Shown here: positions 24,839 through 37,523 of the stretch, piece by piece
Layout of the letters: the number at the start of each line of letters is the position of its first letter
How positions within the stretch are numbered: position 1 is the first letter of the stretch
NCBI RefSeq assembly: GCF_003073045.1
Contig: NC_037599.1
Coordinates: 20,278,555 to 20,342,554, forward strand
Source of the DNA: Pomacea canaliculata
Lineage: Eukaryota > Mollusca > Gastropoda > Architaenioglossa > Ampullariidae
Direction of reading: 5' to 3'
DNA: 64,000 bases
The notes under the pieces: generated by a model
Told to the model about the DNA's origin: nothing
The model's input: only the letters and a program-made list of their open reading frames with translations
Databases searched by the model: none
Translations under genes and position numbers: made by a program

Positions 24839-27040
24839 TGTAGAAGAACGAGCAACATCGAGGGCGTGATCAGTCAAGGAAGGACAGAAATAAACCAGGT
24901 GTGAGAACATTCAGGAACGTCTACTAAGCTGTCAGGTGTCTCAAAATCCTGCAGATTTGTCAATACAAAAGTATGTTGCCCACAAATCACTAAACTACAA
25001 GGTGATAAAGACATCTACACAATCGTCGCTTGTCAACAAAGGCTCGTGCGAGCTACCACGCTGTGCGAATGCATAGTCACCAAAGTGTTTATTGTGAACC
25101 CCAGCGGACTGGCTTTAATAAAAACTGCATTCGTGGAATTTCTGCTAGTCTTAGCCACGGTTGGCAGCAACCTTTAACTATTCATCACGCTGCTAATGCA
25201 GAATGGAAGAAAGAAGAGTGTTTTCTTGTTAAAAGTCTTTTGTGGTGACACGCGATACCAGAAGTCCCCCACAACGAAGGACACATTAATGACATCTCAG
25301 TACCCGCTCATCTTCTGCTCTATTTGTAGATATTGTGGTACGATTGAATGTCTCTTCATATTGGCCTCACGTTAACATGTCTTAACTCATTTCTTTTGGT
25401 TAACATGTCTGATGATCGACATTCACTTGATACAGGTCCTACCTCATGTTCACATTTATGAAGTTTTCTCATCAACCTTTAAGCAAAACGAAGTGAGGAT
25501 TTACTGTTTATCAAGAATGTGGAATGAGAAAAAAAAAATACACTCAGATTTTAGAGAATGGTGTCACATACTGATTACTCAACCCGGTAATTGAATTAAA
25601 ATATATTTTTGTACTCGGGTAGGCCTTTAGGTCTAGATGCGTCCTATCATCCACCCAGTCCCTCTCTTTGCACATAAAATAAAATGGCAATAAAGTGAAC
25701 TAGCGACTTGAGGTGTTCTCTTTCTTAACTTGTCTTTAAATCGTCCGGCTGATTTTGCTGATAAGCTGAGGACAGAATCGATGAAAAGGTCAAGGTGGTC
25801 TCGACTTCAGTGGCTACCTGTTAACAGTTCATTTACCTGTCACTCGCGACCCATCCTTCTTTAGATACGCCGTCAATACTTAGCTTCTAAGCTTGTACTG
25901 GAAACTGATTCCCATCATGCTGTGCACCAATCAGTTCCGGATGGTTACATGATCCTGTGCGATCCGATCCACAGATTACCCTGGGGATACAAAGGGTTAT
26001 TGAGACTTGGCTAAAAGCAAAAGAAGATAAGATGACTGGCGCCAGTAATATTTTTGACAAAGTCGCTGGTGTTATGTTTCGGTGTTGCTACAGACAGCTC
26101 TGGTTCCCGACATGCTCGGAACATGCCGCCAGAAGCTTCTGCTTCAATGAAACTGTTTTATGTCTGTCAACAATGGCGAAGTCAAAGAAAAAAAAAACAA
26201 GCAAATGATCTCCGCTATGAGGATCAACCAAAAGCCAACCCCCTTTCCCAGAAAACAGACTTCATAGCAGGAATGATTTGATATAAACATTTTTTTTAAA
26301 TCTCGGTTTTTCATAACATACTCATAAAAAATCTGTTTTAGGGACAGCTACTATAATACTATTACCACTATTTTTGTTGCATGTCTTTTTTTGTTTGTTT
26401 GTTTTGCTAAGACTGCTGAAACTGAAGTCTGTGCCCTCACGAAACTGTTGAATGTACACTACAAGAACTGCAGTTTATTGGAACAACAGGATTTCTAAAA
26501 TTAGATGTTCCACACAGAAAGTGATTAAAAGGTCAAAGTTTACACTTTCAATTAATTTTAGTATTTTAAAACTGGTTTTGTTGGTCTGGTGGGGAGTGTT
26601 CAGTCTGCTTTCTTTGACTTGCTGATAAAGTAATTGTAGGAGAGCAGCAGGACTCACTCATAAAAACGTTCGGAAAACACTATAAAAAAGCAGTGAACAT
26701 TAAAATCAGTCTGGTTGTTGGCTATAAACACGGATTTTAAAAGGTAAATAGCAGAACATCGATTATTGAACAATAGCTGTTAAACAGTTCAAGTGGTGCA
26801 AGGCTGGGTACGGAGGAAGGGGTGGGGGCGAGTGGGTGGGAAATCTGCACAAACGATGAAAAGTACAGAGGACGATAAAAGCCTTTCTTTGAGAAAATAA
26901 ACAAGTCTCTCTCTCTCACACACACATGCACACATGCACGCACGCACACTTTGAGAGACTTTTTTGACAACCTCACTCAAAATTTGGCGGCTTTAGTCTC
27001 TGTGTGTTTTAGCGGTTGTTAGTCTCATTGTTACAGTGGG

Positions 27041-27108
27041 TTGTGTGTGTGTGAGTGTGTTCGAGAGTGAGCGTGAGTGTGTGTGTGTGAGAGTGAGTGA
27101 GCGTGAGA
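27041..27108. repeat. GT/GTGA microsatellite
   Basis: Alternating GT with GAGTGAGCGTGA variants over about 70 bases; no coding meaning. Confidence 0.85.
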
Positions 27109-30100
27109 CGGCTCAAACCAGGGGTGGGTGGGGTGTACTTTTAACCCGATGATGACGAAGCGCAGTTTGTATAATACTTCGACTTCCGTGTACAAAATAA
27201 TCAACAGAGATCGACTGTTCACCCGACACCCGTGTCGCATACTCCAGCCCTTGGGAACCGAACAGACAATATCCCCCATCCTTTCACCGCTGCACCCTTC
27301 TCTCCATTCATACCTCCACCCTTACCGTTCCCTCCGTTGTCCCCCGTTTGCATGTGTCTTAAGATCACAAAAGCACGTGTCCACACACGTGTTTGCGCCT
27401 CGGGAATGAGCTCGTGCGAGAATGTGCATGTTCTTTTGTTTCCGGCTTGACGGCCAAACATTGGCACTGGGCATGCGCGTGATGGTCTGTTGCCTTCCGG
27501 GAGATCTAATCAACTGGAAATGTTTGAGAAGTGTATTAGTCTTCTAGTCTTATTAACGGGGTGGCTTGGTTTGGATATCGACCAGGAAAACGACGAGGAC
27601 TGCACTGCATGACAGTCACTGAATATTTCAAACAATGAGATATGTCGACTGCTTTAGAGAAAAATGTAATAAAATAAAGTGAATCAAATTTAGACCATTT
27701 TAAAAAAAAAGTTTCTTTAACCTCTCCTGTAAAATCTGTAATGAAAGTAGACAGGCACACTAGTCCAAATTTAAAAGTAATAACAAAATTAAATTTAAAA
27801 AAATGATAAAACTCACACAATTGTATTATCCATTTATTTGTTGATATTTCACACCTGGGATGTTTTTGTATTTGTACTGATAACAATAATATTTCTTTTA
27901 TTGAGACGAACCACTAACTTCTTTATTTTACAATATAATGTTAACTTTAAAAAATTCTTCTTAATTTTACAACACAATAATAACTTCATTATTTATTCTT
28001 TATTTTATCAAACATAACTGTGACTTACACAAATCTTCATTGTACGATGTGATTGTGGATACTTGTTTACTTCATGTACTTCCAGAGGCTCAGTCGTGCG
28101 GCGCGGTGTGTCGGGTAGAGGCCTGGCAGGCCGGGTGGTGATCACTCGGCTTTATGGACTCTCACAGAAACACAGCCAGGACCTGTCAACGGTTATCGCA
28201 GAATGCAGATAACGGAAAGCGCCTTTGTCGTCTGCTAGAACCCAACGGTAAGCGCAAATATTTTAAGCTTTTGTTTGTGCTTTTTATCATGTTGTGTAAA
28301 AATAATTGTAACTATTCTAGCAACTGATTGCAGTAATCCACCGGGTAGCTTAAGGTGAACATGATGCATTGATAGATATGAAGAAAACTCTTTGAAAGAT
28401 TTCAAATGACCATCGAGGCAGCGAGTTAATGATCACAGTTTCTATGTGAGAAAAACAAGGTGGGGGGAAGGGAGTCACCTATGCGACTGAGATATAGGAG
28501 GGTGTGAGGGAGGGGTTTGCAGATGACGGATTCGACAAAGCATGAAGTTGACAGACTTGTAGCAGTCATTGAAAGTCAGAGCGGCGCATCAGTTAGAGAT
28601 AATGTACTATAATTCTTCGTGAATGGTCATCATATCAAAATAATACAGCTTTCCACCGTGAGTCACGAGTGAAAGCTATAAACAGAACATATAAAATAAT
28701 CTCTCTATTCCTCGTGCATCAGGTTGCACCTTAGGCCTCAACCAGAGTCCGCCACTAATGTCGATAGGCTGAAACCCACTCCAGGTGACCCCACGCCCAG
28801 CCCTTTCCTATAAAACTAATATATAACAATAAAAGCAAACATATACTCTAGACTTTGTAAGAAATGAAGGAAAAGTAGAGCAAGTGAAACTACTTACAAA
28901 GGTAAGAACTATTTATGGCAGGACTGGCAATGAAAGTATCATTGTTACAGCGCTCCTGCGTTTTTCATTAAACGAGAGACATTGTTCTCGGGGAGTAGGG
29001 CGGGTAGGTGACAGGTAATGGGGAATTACGACTACTGCCGTTAACATAATGTTGCAGACGAACATTACATACATGTCTACACTTACCCGCATGCGGCTCA
29101 CTGGCCCCCACCCCTTCTCTTCCCCAAACAAAAGACAACAACATGCGAAGACAACAAAAGAAAAGGGTTTAAGAGACACACTAGTGCAGGCAGCCATTAG
29201 GCTCATTTAAAAGAGATTCCAGTACTACGCGTACTTTCAAGCTATAGTGCGATTACTTGCTGTTATAGCCTCCATTCACTATTACATATATCCGCACATC
29301 AACTTGCTACTGTCAGCCTCTCCATGATGCGAGTCCACGTTTGTGATGAGGCGAGTAGGAGGTCCTGACAGTAGTGGCATGATGATTCTCTACTCGTAGT
29401 GTCCGTCGTCATTTTCCTTCTCGGTCCGTCAGCTACGTCCTGGAGCGAGAACCACTCCACCGACGACACGGATACCGAGCGGCTGTCCCAGTCCAGGAAC
29501 ATTGTGTGTCATCTCCGACGAATGCTTCTTCACCCGACTACACTGTTATCCAGCACACAGGGTTACTGACTACAGACATGTCAAACCGAGGGTCTTCCGA
29601 TGGCCGCTTGGCTGACATTTGTATTGTCACGAGGGCCGCTCACGTGAACAGTGTCCTTTGTACTTGCAAAGAGTTGTTTGACAGCCTGGACTAGACTTGT
29701 ACAGCACACAGTGGCACAAACAACGTATAGTCTTTTGATGTTGAATGAAAGCTGAAGACCTGTCGACCTCCTCAAAGAACTCTGACCAAGGGCTCATTTC
29801 GCACTGATGACGTGCCAAAAAGTCCAGAGAAGTTCTTGGGACGCCTTTGGAAAAACACAGTCCGCATCCCTTAGCCAATTGTCAATGAGCCAGGGCGAAC
29901 AGAGAGGAAGACCGCACCCCACTGACCAGTGGCTAGCTTTAGGTGTAAAACTATCTCGGATGTCCTCTCACTGTCTAACAGTCAGAGGCATCTGCTACGA
30001 TCTTCCCACCCACCCCACGCCCCCGACCTCAAGTCTGGCCGAGTGAGGTCACCGGGTCCTTCTACCTTAGACGACTTTCGCACCTGTTGCCTGGCAACCA

Positions 30101-31885
30101 GCTGCCACTCTGGGGCGCCGCTGTTCTGGCTTGGCTCTCTCCAGCCACTGAAGGCCACCTACCGTACATAAGTGCTCTCTAAAAACTTGGGAACAAGGAT
30201 TTTTAATCACTAAATCGTTCCCTGGCTCGCGCAATTAATTTTATTCCAGACTTAATTGCGGTTAAATTGACCGCGTGACAGTCACCGTCAGGTTCAACGG
30301 AACCCACAGGTTTTTTTTTTGTTTTTTTTGAAAGGGGTTTTTTAGCGAGGATTTGTTTTTAAGTTGAAGATTAAGCTTATGCTGCCCAAGCGCAGGTTAG
30401 ACAATTACATTTTCAGTTAGAGGTGACTGAGGGAAATGGCGTCAGCTCACTTCAGTTACAAATTTTCAGTTGAATCACTCTAAAGTAAAATTTATCAAGC
30501 GTAAAGGGGCGTTCATAAAGCACAGGCCTGTTTATCGAAAGTAGAATGTTTAGAGGGCTTTAAAATGTCATCACACGTTTATCAAACATAAACATTGCAT
30601 TTTGCACCTTTTTTTTTCCAACTGCAAAGAGGAGACGCCATAGGCTAAGGTCAATGACATTCACTACAAAGCAGAGTGTAACTTGAGCGAGGATCACCCA
30701 GGCAGGAAGATGGGTCAACAATTTTTTCCACAGCCCCTGCCTTAGACACGGTGGACCACTTACATTTCACTGTATACACGATCTCTACCCATTTATCTCC
30801 CTCTTTTCTTTCTTTCAACCGACGGCAAAGCAATCGAACAGTCTTGAGAGGGATTAGAAGATTTGCAAGATCACTGTTAGAAGCGAGCTGACCTCCATTC
30901 ATTTCATAAAAACGTTCTGCTCTGATACCCAACATTGAAAGAACTCGCAAAGACTCGGCAGGTGTCCTGCCCACAGGATCCGTTGAGCAGGCAAAGGCAG
31001 CCATGACGCTCGTTCATGTCCGTATCTCTGTAAGTGCGACTAACAGTCACGTAGGTAGACAAATGAGCAAGTGAACAAACAGCCACACAGGTAGGAGAAG
31101 CACAAGTAGAGAGACAAACAGGTAGACAGGGAGACCAATATCAGGACAGGAAGGCAGGAAAGACCAAAGACTCTGTTAATGATCGATGGACCGAAATGGA
31201 GAGAGAGAAAAATATTTAAATTTACATCCGTGCACAATCGTACCCGCTATCCCCGTGTTGATCAACAACAAGTTAAAAATCAATTTCATAACGACCAAAG
31301 CCCACTACACAAATAAGCAAGACAGGTGAGAACTATTGATCTCTGCTGTTTGTGCGCCGATTCCGTTAACCAGAGCGGCCTTGAACTTTGACAGCAGTTA
31401 AAAGCCGCCAGGTGTCGGTCTCGATGCCTTTATCACCTGTTTGTTTTCTTCTCTCGCTCTGAAAGCCTGGAGGGCCGCCCAGTCTCAACTTGCTTGTTTC
31501 CGCGATAGTGTGGCAGCTGCGGGCTCTAGCAGACTACGATCCTCAGCCCTCGACAGTCGATGATAACGACAAAACAAGAGGACAGCAGATAACAGGCTCT
31601 CTGTGCTGTGAGGTCTCCTCCACCTGCACGTGCGTGCGCATGCATTTTTGTGGGTGGTGGGGTGAGAATGTAGGTTCTCAATGTGATGATGAAAAAAACG
31701 AGAGAAAATACGGTTATTTAAATTGTTCTCATTCGTCACTCACTTTGAAAGAAACGCAAAGCGACTGTTTCTATTATTACTGAGGATATATACTTATATA
31801 TTTAGAGTAAATACATTAACAAACTATTATTTGAATGTTTGCAATAGAGATACACGCACCTTCGTTCATTAAAAAAAAATCCCTC

Positions 31886-32034
31886 ATCGGTTTCGTAACT
31901 TGGTGGATTAGTGCACCCAACTTTGGACCAGAAGGTCTTGGGTTCAAGAACCACCCGCCACCAGAAAAGGGAACCTGATACATTGGAGAAACAGAGCGTA
32001 GTAGAGGGTGAAGGAAAAGGTTGTCACGAAATAA
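31886..32034 (+). repeat. tRNA-derived SINE with complete head
   Basis: A tRNA-like head contains a box A region (TGGTGGATTAGTGC at 31901-31914), an anticodon-arm-like stretch and box B (GGTTCAAGAACC at 31941-31952). It is followed by a non-tRNA body. The spacing between the boxes, about 30 bases, is right for an internal pol III promoter. Both boxes deviate from consensus, so the copy is probably old. Confidence 0.65.
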
Positions 32035-32576
32035 CACAAGGGTTGAGTTTGAGTAGTGCTTATCCCAGGTGTAAGTTCAGGTCCACCCGGGCCTTTAACC
32101 GATCGGACAAATCAATGTTAGATAAAAGGTGAGAGCGTGTGATGGGGGATGCTTTGATAAGTGCTAGCTAAAGGGCTACAATTCGATTTAGAGAGAATGT
32201 TATGGGAGGGGTAGGGGGCTGTACATTAGACATCTATCAGCGTAGGTCACTTGGCACGTGACTGGACCGTGGCGTCGCCACACTCGAGTGATTTAGGGAC
32301 AACGCGGTTCAAATGACAAGTTTTGGCAGGATCGGTAGGGTGACCCCAGGTAACCACGCGACTCTAAAGTCCGGGTAGCTTTGCTTGTATTGTACTAGCT
32401 TCAGCTGAGCGTGGATGTGAATGTAAATAAATAATCAGAGGACATGAAATTTCTGAAACTATCGACAAACACATTGCATTGGACCTCGAACAAACCTTTC
32501 ACCAAATGGTGTTAAAGAATACAAGTCGCGGAGATAAACTTGGACAGCATCAGGTCTGAGCTGGGAGTGTAACAGT

Positions 32577-32702
32577 CAGCTGTCACCAGTCAACTATCAC
32601 CGGTCATCTGTAACCGGTCAACTGTCACCAGTCAACTATCACCGGTCAGCTGTAACCGGTCAACTGTCACCGGACAACTGTCACCAGTCATCTGTCACCA
32701 GA
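32577..32702. repeat. 14-bp minisatellite, about nine units
   Basis: Nine successive units of the form CAACTGTCACCAGT or CAACTATCACCGGT, differing at a few positions (one unit is a base shorter or longer). Variants alternate in a higher-order pattern: the unit types of the first half recur in the second half. Confidence 0.88.
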
Positions 32703-33951
32703 CAAGAGACGTGGTATCGTGACTACAACACGTTTTGCCAAGAGGTGTGCAGCCCACAGGGGGGTGAGTAGTATTACCTACCAGTACCCGTTCTGCTCTG
32801 GAAGCGAGGGTCAATCTGTGCTAATTAACTTCTCGAGTTACACCTCTAGGCCTGTGAAACTCGTCCAACAATAGTCTCACGCCCAGCGGAGGGAAGGACA
32901 CAGTGGAGCTGGCAACTGTGGGTGTGAGCAGACGACTCAACAACATACATCATGTCTGGAGTCTTTGTGTGGGTGAGAAGACACAAAAACTCAACCCCAA
33001 CACGAAAATCAACACCGTCTCTCCTTGAGAGCATTGAAAGGCCCGAGTGCAACAAGGGACAAGAGGTGTGGGACGTATGAGAGGGTAAACAGGGTCACGT
33101 GCCAATGTTTGGTAGTTATGATTGCGGAATGTTCGACTCTCGTTATTGGGATTAGTGATAGAAAGGATATATACGGCTTAGACAATTACCCAAGTATATA
33201 TATATTCTTCCTTTTTGTCCCTATGTGTATATATAGTAGATATATTAACTTCGACTCTGAAAGTGCTGTTGCCTTAAATTAATAAATTTTATACGCCAAA
33301 GCTGAACAATTTTAATATAAATAAAGGCACTACATCAATTGAACATTTTAATATTTACAGAAAAGTTACTCTCCCGATCGGATTTATATCGACGAAATAA
33401 AAGATTTACATTGAGTTTAACCTTCCCAAGCCCGTGTCAAAAAAAGAACTCAAAATCTATCGCAAGGATGACATTCATCGGAAATACAAAAGGCAGAAAT
33501 ATTTACATTCACTGTGCTTTTCACTAACTCTATTTATCGCAAGGAAGGAATGGATGCACAAAATCGTTTCCCCACTAAAGGTTTTGTTGTCGGATTCTGA
33601 ACAGATGAGGGAACACAGACACGTTCATTCAAGCAAAAGTCTTTCCTTTGAATACCTGAATCGAATCTTTTCCTTCACATTGTGAATTTTTTTTTTTTAC
33701 AAAGGGAGAGCACTAAGGTCCACGGGGGTTTTTCGTACTCGCAGCTACCATTATTTTTATTCTTCATTCATTTCTCTTTAGTTCTATGGTCTCGGAATAT
33801 AAGTCCGTGGCAGTGAACACATTTTTTGTTTTGATTGCAGAAGATGAAATTCATCCTGAAGCATTAAGCGTCCTTCACCTGACAGACACTGCGATTTCTG
33901 CTCTTTTATCCACAACGAGGCTGAGCTCTGCTTCCATCTTCTTTCTCTGAG

Positions 33952-35021
33952 ATGTCGAAGTCCCGCAATCTTTCCTCTGTGAGCAAGTACCGCACGGTGA
34001 GTGCGCAGAACACGCACTGCGCACAAGACCTGCGCAGTGAGATTGCGAAATTAGAACATCAGCGCACCAATCGACTGCGCGAGCTCAGCCATCAGACCAA
34101 TCAGGTTCGCCGGCTGTCCACCGACGTCTCCGCCATCGACATCAACGGCCCGTCTGCCAGGCCTGTCAGAAGAGGGTCTTTGACAACAGGTTTGTCACCG
34201 TCCAACGCTCGAGCTGACCTCGCCCAGAGTGCCACGTCTGCGGAATCTTCACCCACGAGAAAAAGATCCGGCTACAGGTTCGAGCACGACGAAGAAATCA
34301 GCAGCAAAAAAGATTGAACATGCGACACAACAGCAGCCAACCTTGCCTCCTGTCAATCATAAAAAGAAAGAAGTGGTTGGCAAAGACAACGTGGCCACGT
34401 CTATGCCACAAATCATCATCAGCGGTCATGATTCTGACCCGGAAGTGACACCTAAAGTCGAGGTCGAGGGCGGCAAGACGTCACTCGCAGGTCAGGGTCA
34501 TCGACGTGGCAGCTTGATATCGAATGGTAGTGTTGGTTCTTTGAGCTCGGACTCAGAGTCCCTGAGTCAGTCCTCGGGCAACCTTCTCGATCTCCGCTAT
34601 CAGCGCTCTCGCAGCAACTCCGTGCCTATAGTTATCCCCCTTCAGCAGCCTCCACGACCTAGCGCGGCGCGCGAGTTACTGCCCCGAGCCGCTGCGTGAC
34701 CTCGACACGATGACCTCCCCACGGTCTCGCAGTTCAAGCGTGTCCATGTTCGTCGCACCCAAGCGGCGAGGGTCGCTCTCAGAGAGCAGAGACCTCACAG
34801 CGGAAAGGGAACCAGGCAAATCCAGTAGGCGGCGCTCCGTTCAGCTCGACCGGATGTTGCGCAACCTGACCTTTGGGCTGCGGTGTCGCGAACTGGACTA
34901 CCCCGAGGAAAGGAAGGGTATAGATCCCAAGGACTGGGAGGAGCTGAAGAACTGCAGGTACCTTCGCGTTCCAGGCAGAGACGATGCGCCGTTGAGCGAT
35001 GGATTGAATTACACAGGTTGA
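33952..35021 (+). CDS. Unrecognised Ser/Arg-rich protein with repeated RRxS sites, spread over three frames
   Basis: Three adjacent open frames on one strand look like one protein of about 350 residues: 33952-34317, then about 34229-34697, then about 34674-35021. All three have the same style: low complexity, Ser/Arg/Glu-rich, with basic-kinase consensus sites RRLS and RRGS (frame 1), RRGS (frame 2), RRGS and RRRS (frame 3). The start MSKSRNLSSVSKYRT is followed by a likely helix (DLRSEIAKLEHQRTNRLREL). The end is a more globular segment (LTFGLRCRELDYPEERKGID, then DPKDWEELKNC). No signal peptide or membrane segment, so it is probably intracellular. Two changes of frame, each equal to one extra base, lie near the A-runs at 34259-34307 and in the GC-rich stretch at 34661-34676. 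They mean either assembly errors or a decaying gene. An acceptor (TTGCAG) ends at 33840, so ATG 33952 follows a spliced leader. I do not recognise the family; a PKA-type substrate or scaffold is a guess. Confidence 0.6.
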
Positions 35022-35224
35022 CATCCCCACCCTCCTCCTCCACAAAGAAAAGACTATTCTTTGTAAAGAGAGATAATTACATCTGCATAATTCACTCTTA
35101 TTCATCGGTATGAACCCTTGACATTTGTTTTACACCCAAAATGAACAGATACGCTTCTTTCTCTTCTTCTGCTGGCAATTTAAAATGTGTCATTATTCAA
35201 TGATTATTCAGACTCAAACTAAAA

Positions 35225-35270
35225 GTGGCTTGACATGTTGATGACTATGGCTTATGTTCGAATCCTTCGT
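35225..35270 (+). repeat. SINE head fragment (box B)
   Basis: A tRNA-like T-arm with TGTTCGAATCC preceded by TATGGCTTA. Its sequence is related to the head at 35409, so two copies of one family lie within 250 bases. Box A is not recognisable. Confidence 0.4.
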
Positions 35271-35408
35271 GTAAAAAGTTTGTAAGTGAAAAATTGATGT
35301 ATATAATTATATATATTTTCAGATCCCAGGTAAATGAACGAGAGAGAGAGAGGCGTACTTACGCTGTTATAAATAAATAAATTCTCTCCCCTTGTCCTTA
35401 CCCCAGTA

Positions 35409-35480
35409 GCCTGATGACGCAGTGGCAAAGCTCTTGCCACCAAGACACATTGATAGTTTATGTTCGAATCTCGCCTTCGA
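35409..35480 (+). repeat. tRNA-derived SINE head
   Basis: Box A-like TGACGCAGTGGCAAAGC at about 35414-35430 and box B GTTCGAATCTC at 35462-35472. The distance suits a pol III promoter, and the acceptor-stem ends do not pair well, so this is a SINE head rather than a working tRNA gene. Confidence 0.55.
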
Positions 35481-35815
35481 CAAACCTTGTTTTGTGGCGG
35501 AATTGTTTACGAAGCCTAGCTTGCTGTGACAAGCACTGCAGTTGGCTCGTTGTGATGTAGCACTGAATGTTGGATCGGTGTGAGAAACTACCAGTTCCTT
35601 TAAATCTGCAAGTAAACAAATACTACATGGGGTGGACGTGAGATATACTACAAAATGTAATTAATGTAATTAAGATTAGGTCAGCTTGAGTGCAAATGTG
35701 ATCAGAACACCTGTGGACAATATGTATAAAAATGCATCTGTTGATAAAAAGGAAAATAAAAGTATTTGAATCAGTGAACGGGAATTATATTAGAAATGTA
35801 AGTATCGTAGACAAA

Positions 35816-35941
35816 CAAAAAAAAAACAAAACAAAAAAAAAAACAAAAACAAAAACAAAAAAAAAAACACAAAACAAACAAAAAACTAACAAAAACAACA
35901 AAAAAAGAAAACCAAACAAAAAAACAAAACAAAAAACAAAA
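35816..35941. repeat. A-rich (AAAAAC) low-complexity run
   Basis: About 125 bases of A interrupted by single C or CAAAC units. The Lys/Asn/Thr-rich open frame across it is an artefact. Confidence 0.9.
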
Positions 35942-36954
35942 GTACACGCACTCATACTAACGCACACACGCACGAGCGCACGAAACAAGTCACCCTCCCA
36001 TCTGGTTCTTGACAAAGACAGTTTCCTGTCACGACTGCCCTTGATCACACCAAACTATTTATACTCTAACAACACTGTAAACCACATTAAAGTTAAAGGT
36101 CTAGAAGAATGCAAAATGTTTTTCTAGGGAGCGGGTAAAACTCAGTGAAAAATACTATTTTCCTAACTCTGGCTGAATAGTCTTCTTCCGTTCTCAAAAT
36201 ACACGCATATAAACATCAGAAAAATTGGAAAAATAAACCTCAGCTTTGTACACAGATATGCCTCATTAACACTCGGTCCCAGTTATCACACACACAAACA
36301 CACACACACACATAAATCCTGTTGCTGCGGACCGCTTTATTCATATGGACATGTTTGTAGTCGTGTATTTTGAGAACAGCAAGGAGAGTGCGTTCATCCA
36401 TATTTGTGGAAACACACCGAGCTTTACCCAATCATTAGAAAACAAATTTGAACCCTACCCTATTCAGACTTTAAAAACAAGTTTTGTAAAGCTGACGTGT
36501 CTGTTTAATATTCCGCTTCAGGCATACAGCCTTATGCAAATATCTCACACCTGTTAGTTTTGTCTCTGCAAACTTCAGGTGACACGATCGTCAATCACAC
36601 GGTTTCCATATCCTTTTCGCCCTATGCAAGTTCAAACCAGTGCAGCTTCTTTTCTGTGGCTAAGTTATTTTTCGCACCAGCTTGATTTCTGTCCCTCGAA
36701 ACATCGAGCGGAGACAAGGTAGATGGCGGGGCAAGACCTGGGACAGCCCTCGGCCTCTCCCTACATTGATTTACACCCAGACAGTATCAGTTTTGCACAT
36801 CCATTCAATAGACCTAACACCCCTCATTTGCACAGACATCTGTATGTGAGAAAAAAGGAATAATTAAAACAAAGTGTGTGTGTGTCTTTGTGTTTGTGTG
36901 TGTGTGAGGTAGAGAGAGAGAAGTTCTTTGTGAAACCTATGCCAGTCCACATAC

Positions 36955-37071
36955 TTCTTTGCAAAGCGCTTTGAGTTGCTAGCGAAGGGTGCTGAATATT
37001 TAACAATTATTATTATTATCACCACCAGCACCACCGCCATCGCCACCACCACCACCACCACCACCACCACT
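36955..37071 (+). repeat. SINE/LINE 3' tail with ATT and ACC microsatellites
   Basis: The string GCAAAGCGCTTTGAG, then GCGAAGGGTGCT, AATATTTAACA and (ATT)n resembles the 3' tail shared by many invertebrate SINEs and their LINE partners. It runs into an ACC triplet array at 37021-37071. No head was found, so it is a truncated copy. Confidence 0.6.
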
Positions 37072-37456
37072 GGCAGGGATACTCCCTTAATTCGTGTACA
37101 AGAAGGTTGTAGGTCAAGTTCGACTGGTGTAGTATGCCATAAATCATGTCTTCCGTTTTTAATGTTTGTTTTCAGTGTTCTTAGCTGTCGTCATTAGCTC
37201 CAAACAAAGAACAATAATAAAATCTTCTACTCAAACGAAATTGCGATGCACCGACACCACGCTGAAAGACTTGGGTCACGTGGTGATGTGACAGGGTATT
37301 CTGCACAAGAGACGAGAATTCGGAGAATGGGGAGCGAGCGGAGCCAAGCTTGTGACATCGAAAATTAAATATGGTGATGATGTTCTAAACGGTTTGATAA
37401 AATCAGATATTGTCTGACTGACAATAAACTTCACTTTTTATTGAGAGGATATCACA

Positions 37457-37462
37457 TTTATT
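37457..37462 (-). promoter_or_regulatory. Candidate poly(A) signal of the GH1 gene
   Basis: On the minus strand AATAAA occurs about 60 bases after the stop codon, and again at 37437-37442. Either could direct 3' end formation. Confidence 0.55.
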
Positions 37463-37523
37463 TCAGTGCTGAATACTTGTGTACACTTTGCTGTGGCGGC
37501 AGATACGTAACTCAGTAACATCT

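Larger units (their letters stand above)
24163..33840. other. Gene-poor region with simple repeats and a SINE
   Basis: Nearly ten kilobases without a recognised gene on either strand. It holds a large CA/CG/CT microsatellite (24593-24838), CT/CA and GT runs (26904-26950, 27041-27108), a SINE (31886-32034) and a 14-bp minisatellite (32577-32702). A GC-richer stretch at 28085-28247 ends in a good splice donor (AACG|GTAAGC, GT at 28248-28249) and might be a leader exon of the gene at 33952; that is speculative. The ORF of 117 residues at 30651-31004 (minus) has no recognisable domain. Confidence 0.45.
35022..37440. other. Spacer between the RRxS gene and the GH1 gene
   Basis: No gene recognised. 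Contents are two SINE heads (35225-35270, 35409-35480), an A-rich AAAAAC-type run (35816-35941), CA/GT runs near 36290 and 36872, and a SINE/LINE tail with ATT and ACC runs (36955-37071). Confidence 0.5.

Noticed and set aside
24232-24843. 203-residue ORF, plus strand
   Set aside because: Its second half is a CA/CT microsatellite that lacks stops in this frame; the first half shows nothing recognisable.
30651-31004. 117-residue ORF, minus strand
   Set aside because: Mixed composition but no recognisable motif, no splice or promoter context and no neighbour in frame. Could be chance; not called as a gene.
32577-32702. Possible CRISPR-like array
   Set aside because: Units are contiguous 14-mers without spacers; this is a minisatellite in a eukaryotic genome.
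35409-35480. Candidate tRNA gene
   Set aside because: Boxes A and B are present but acceptor-stem ends do not pair and no proper anticodon stem is seen; it is a SINE head.
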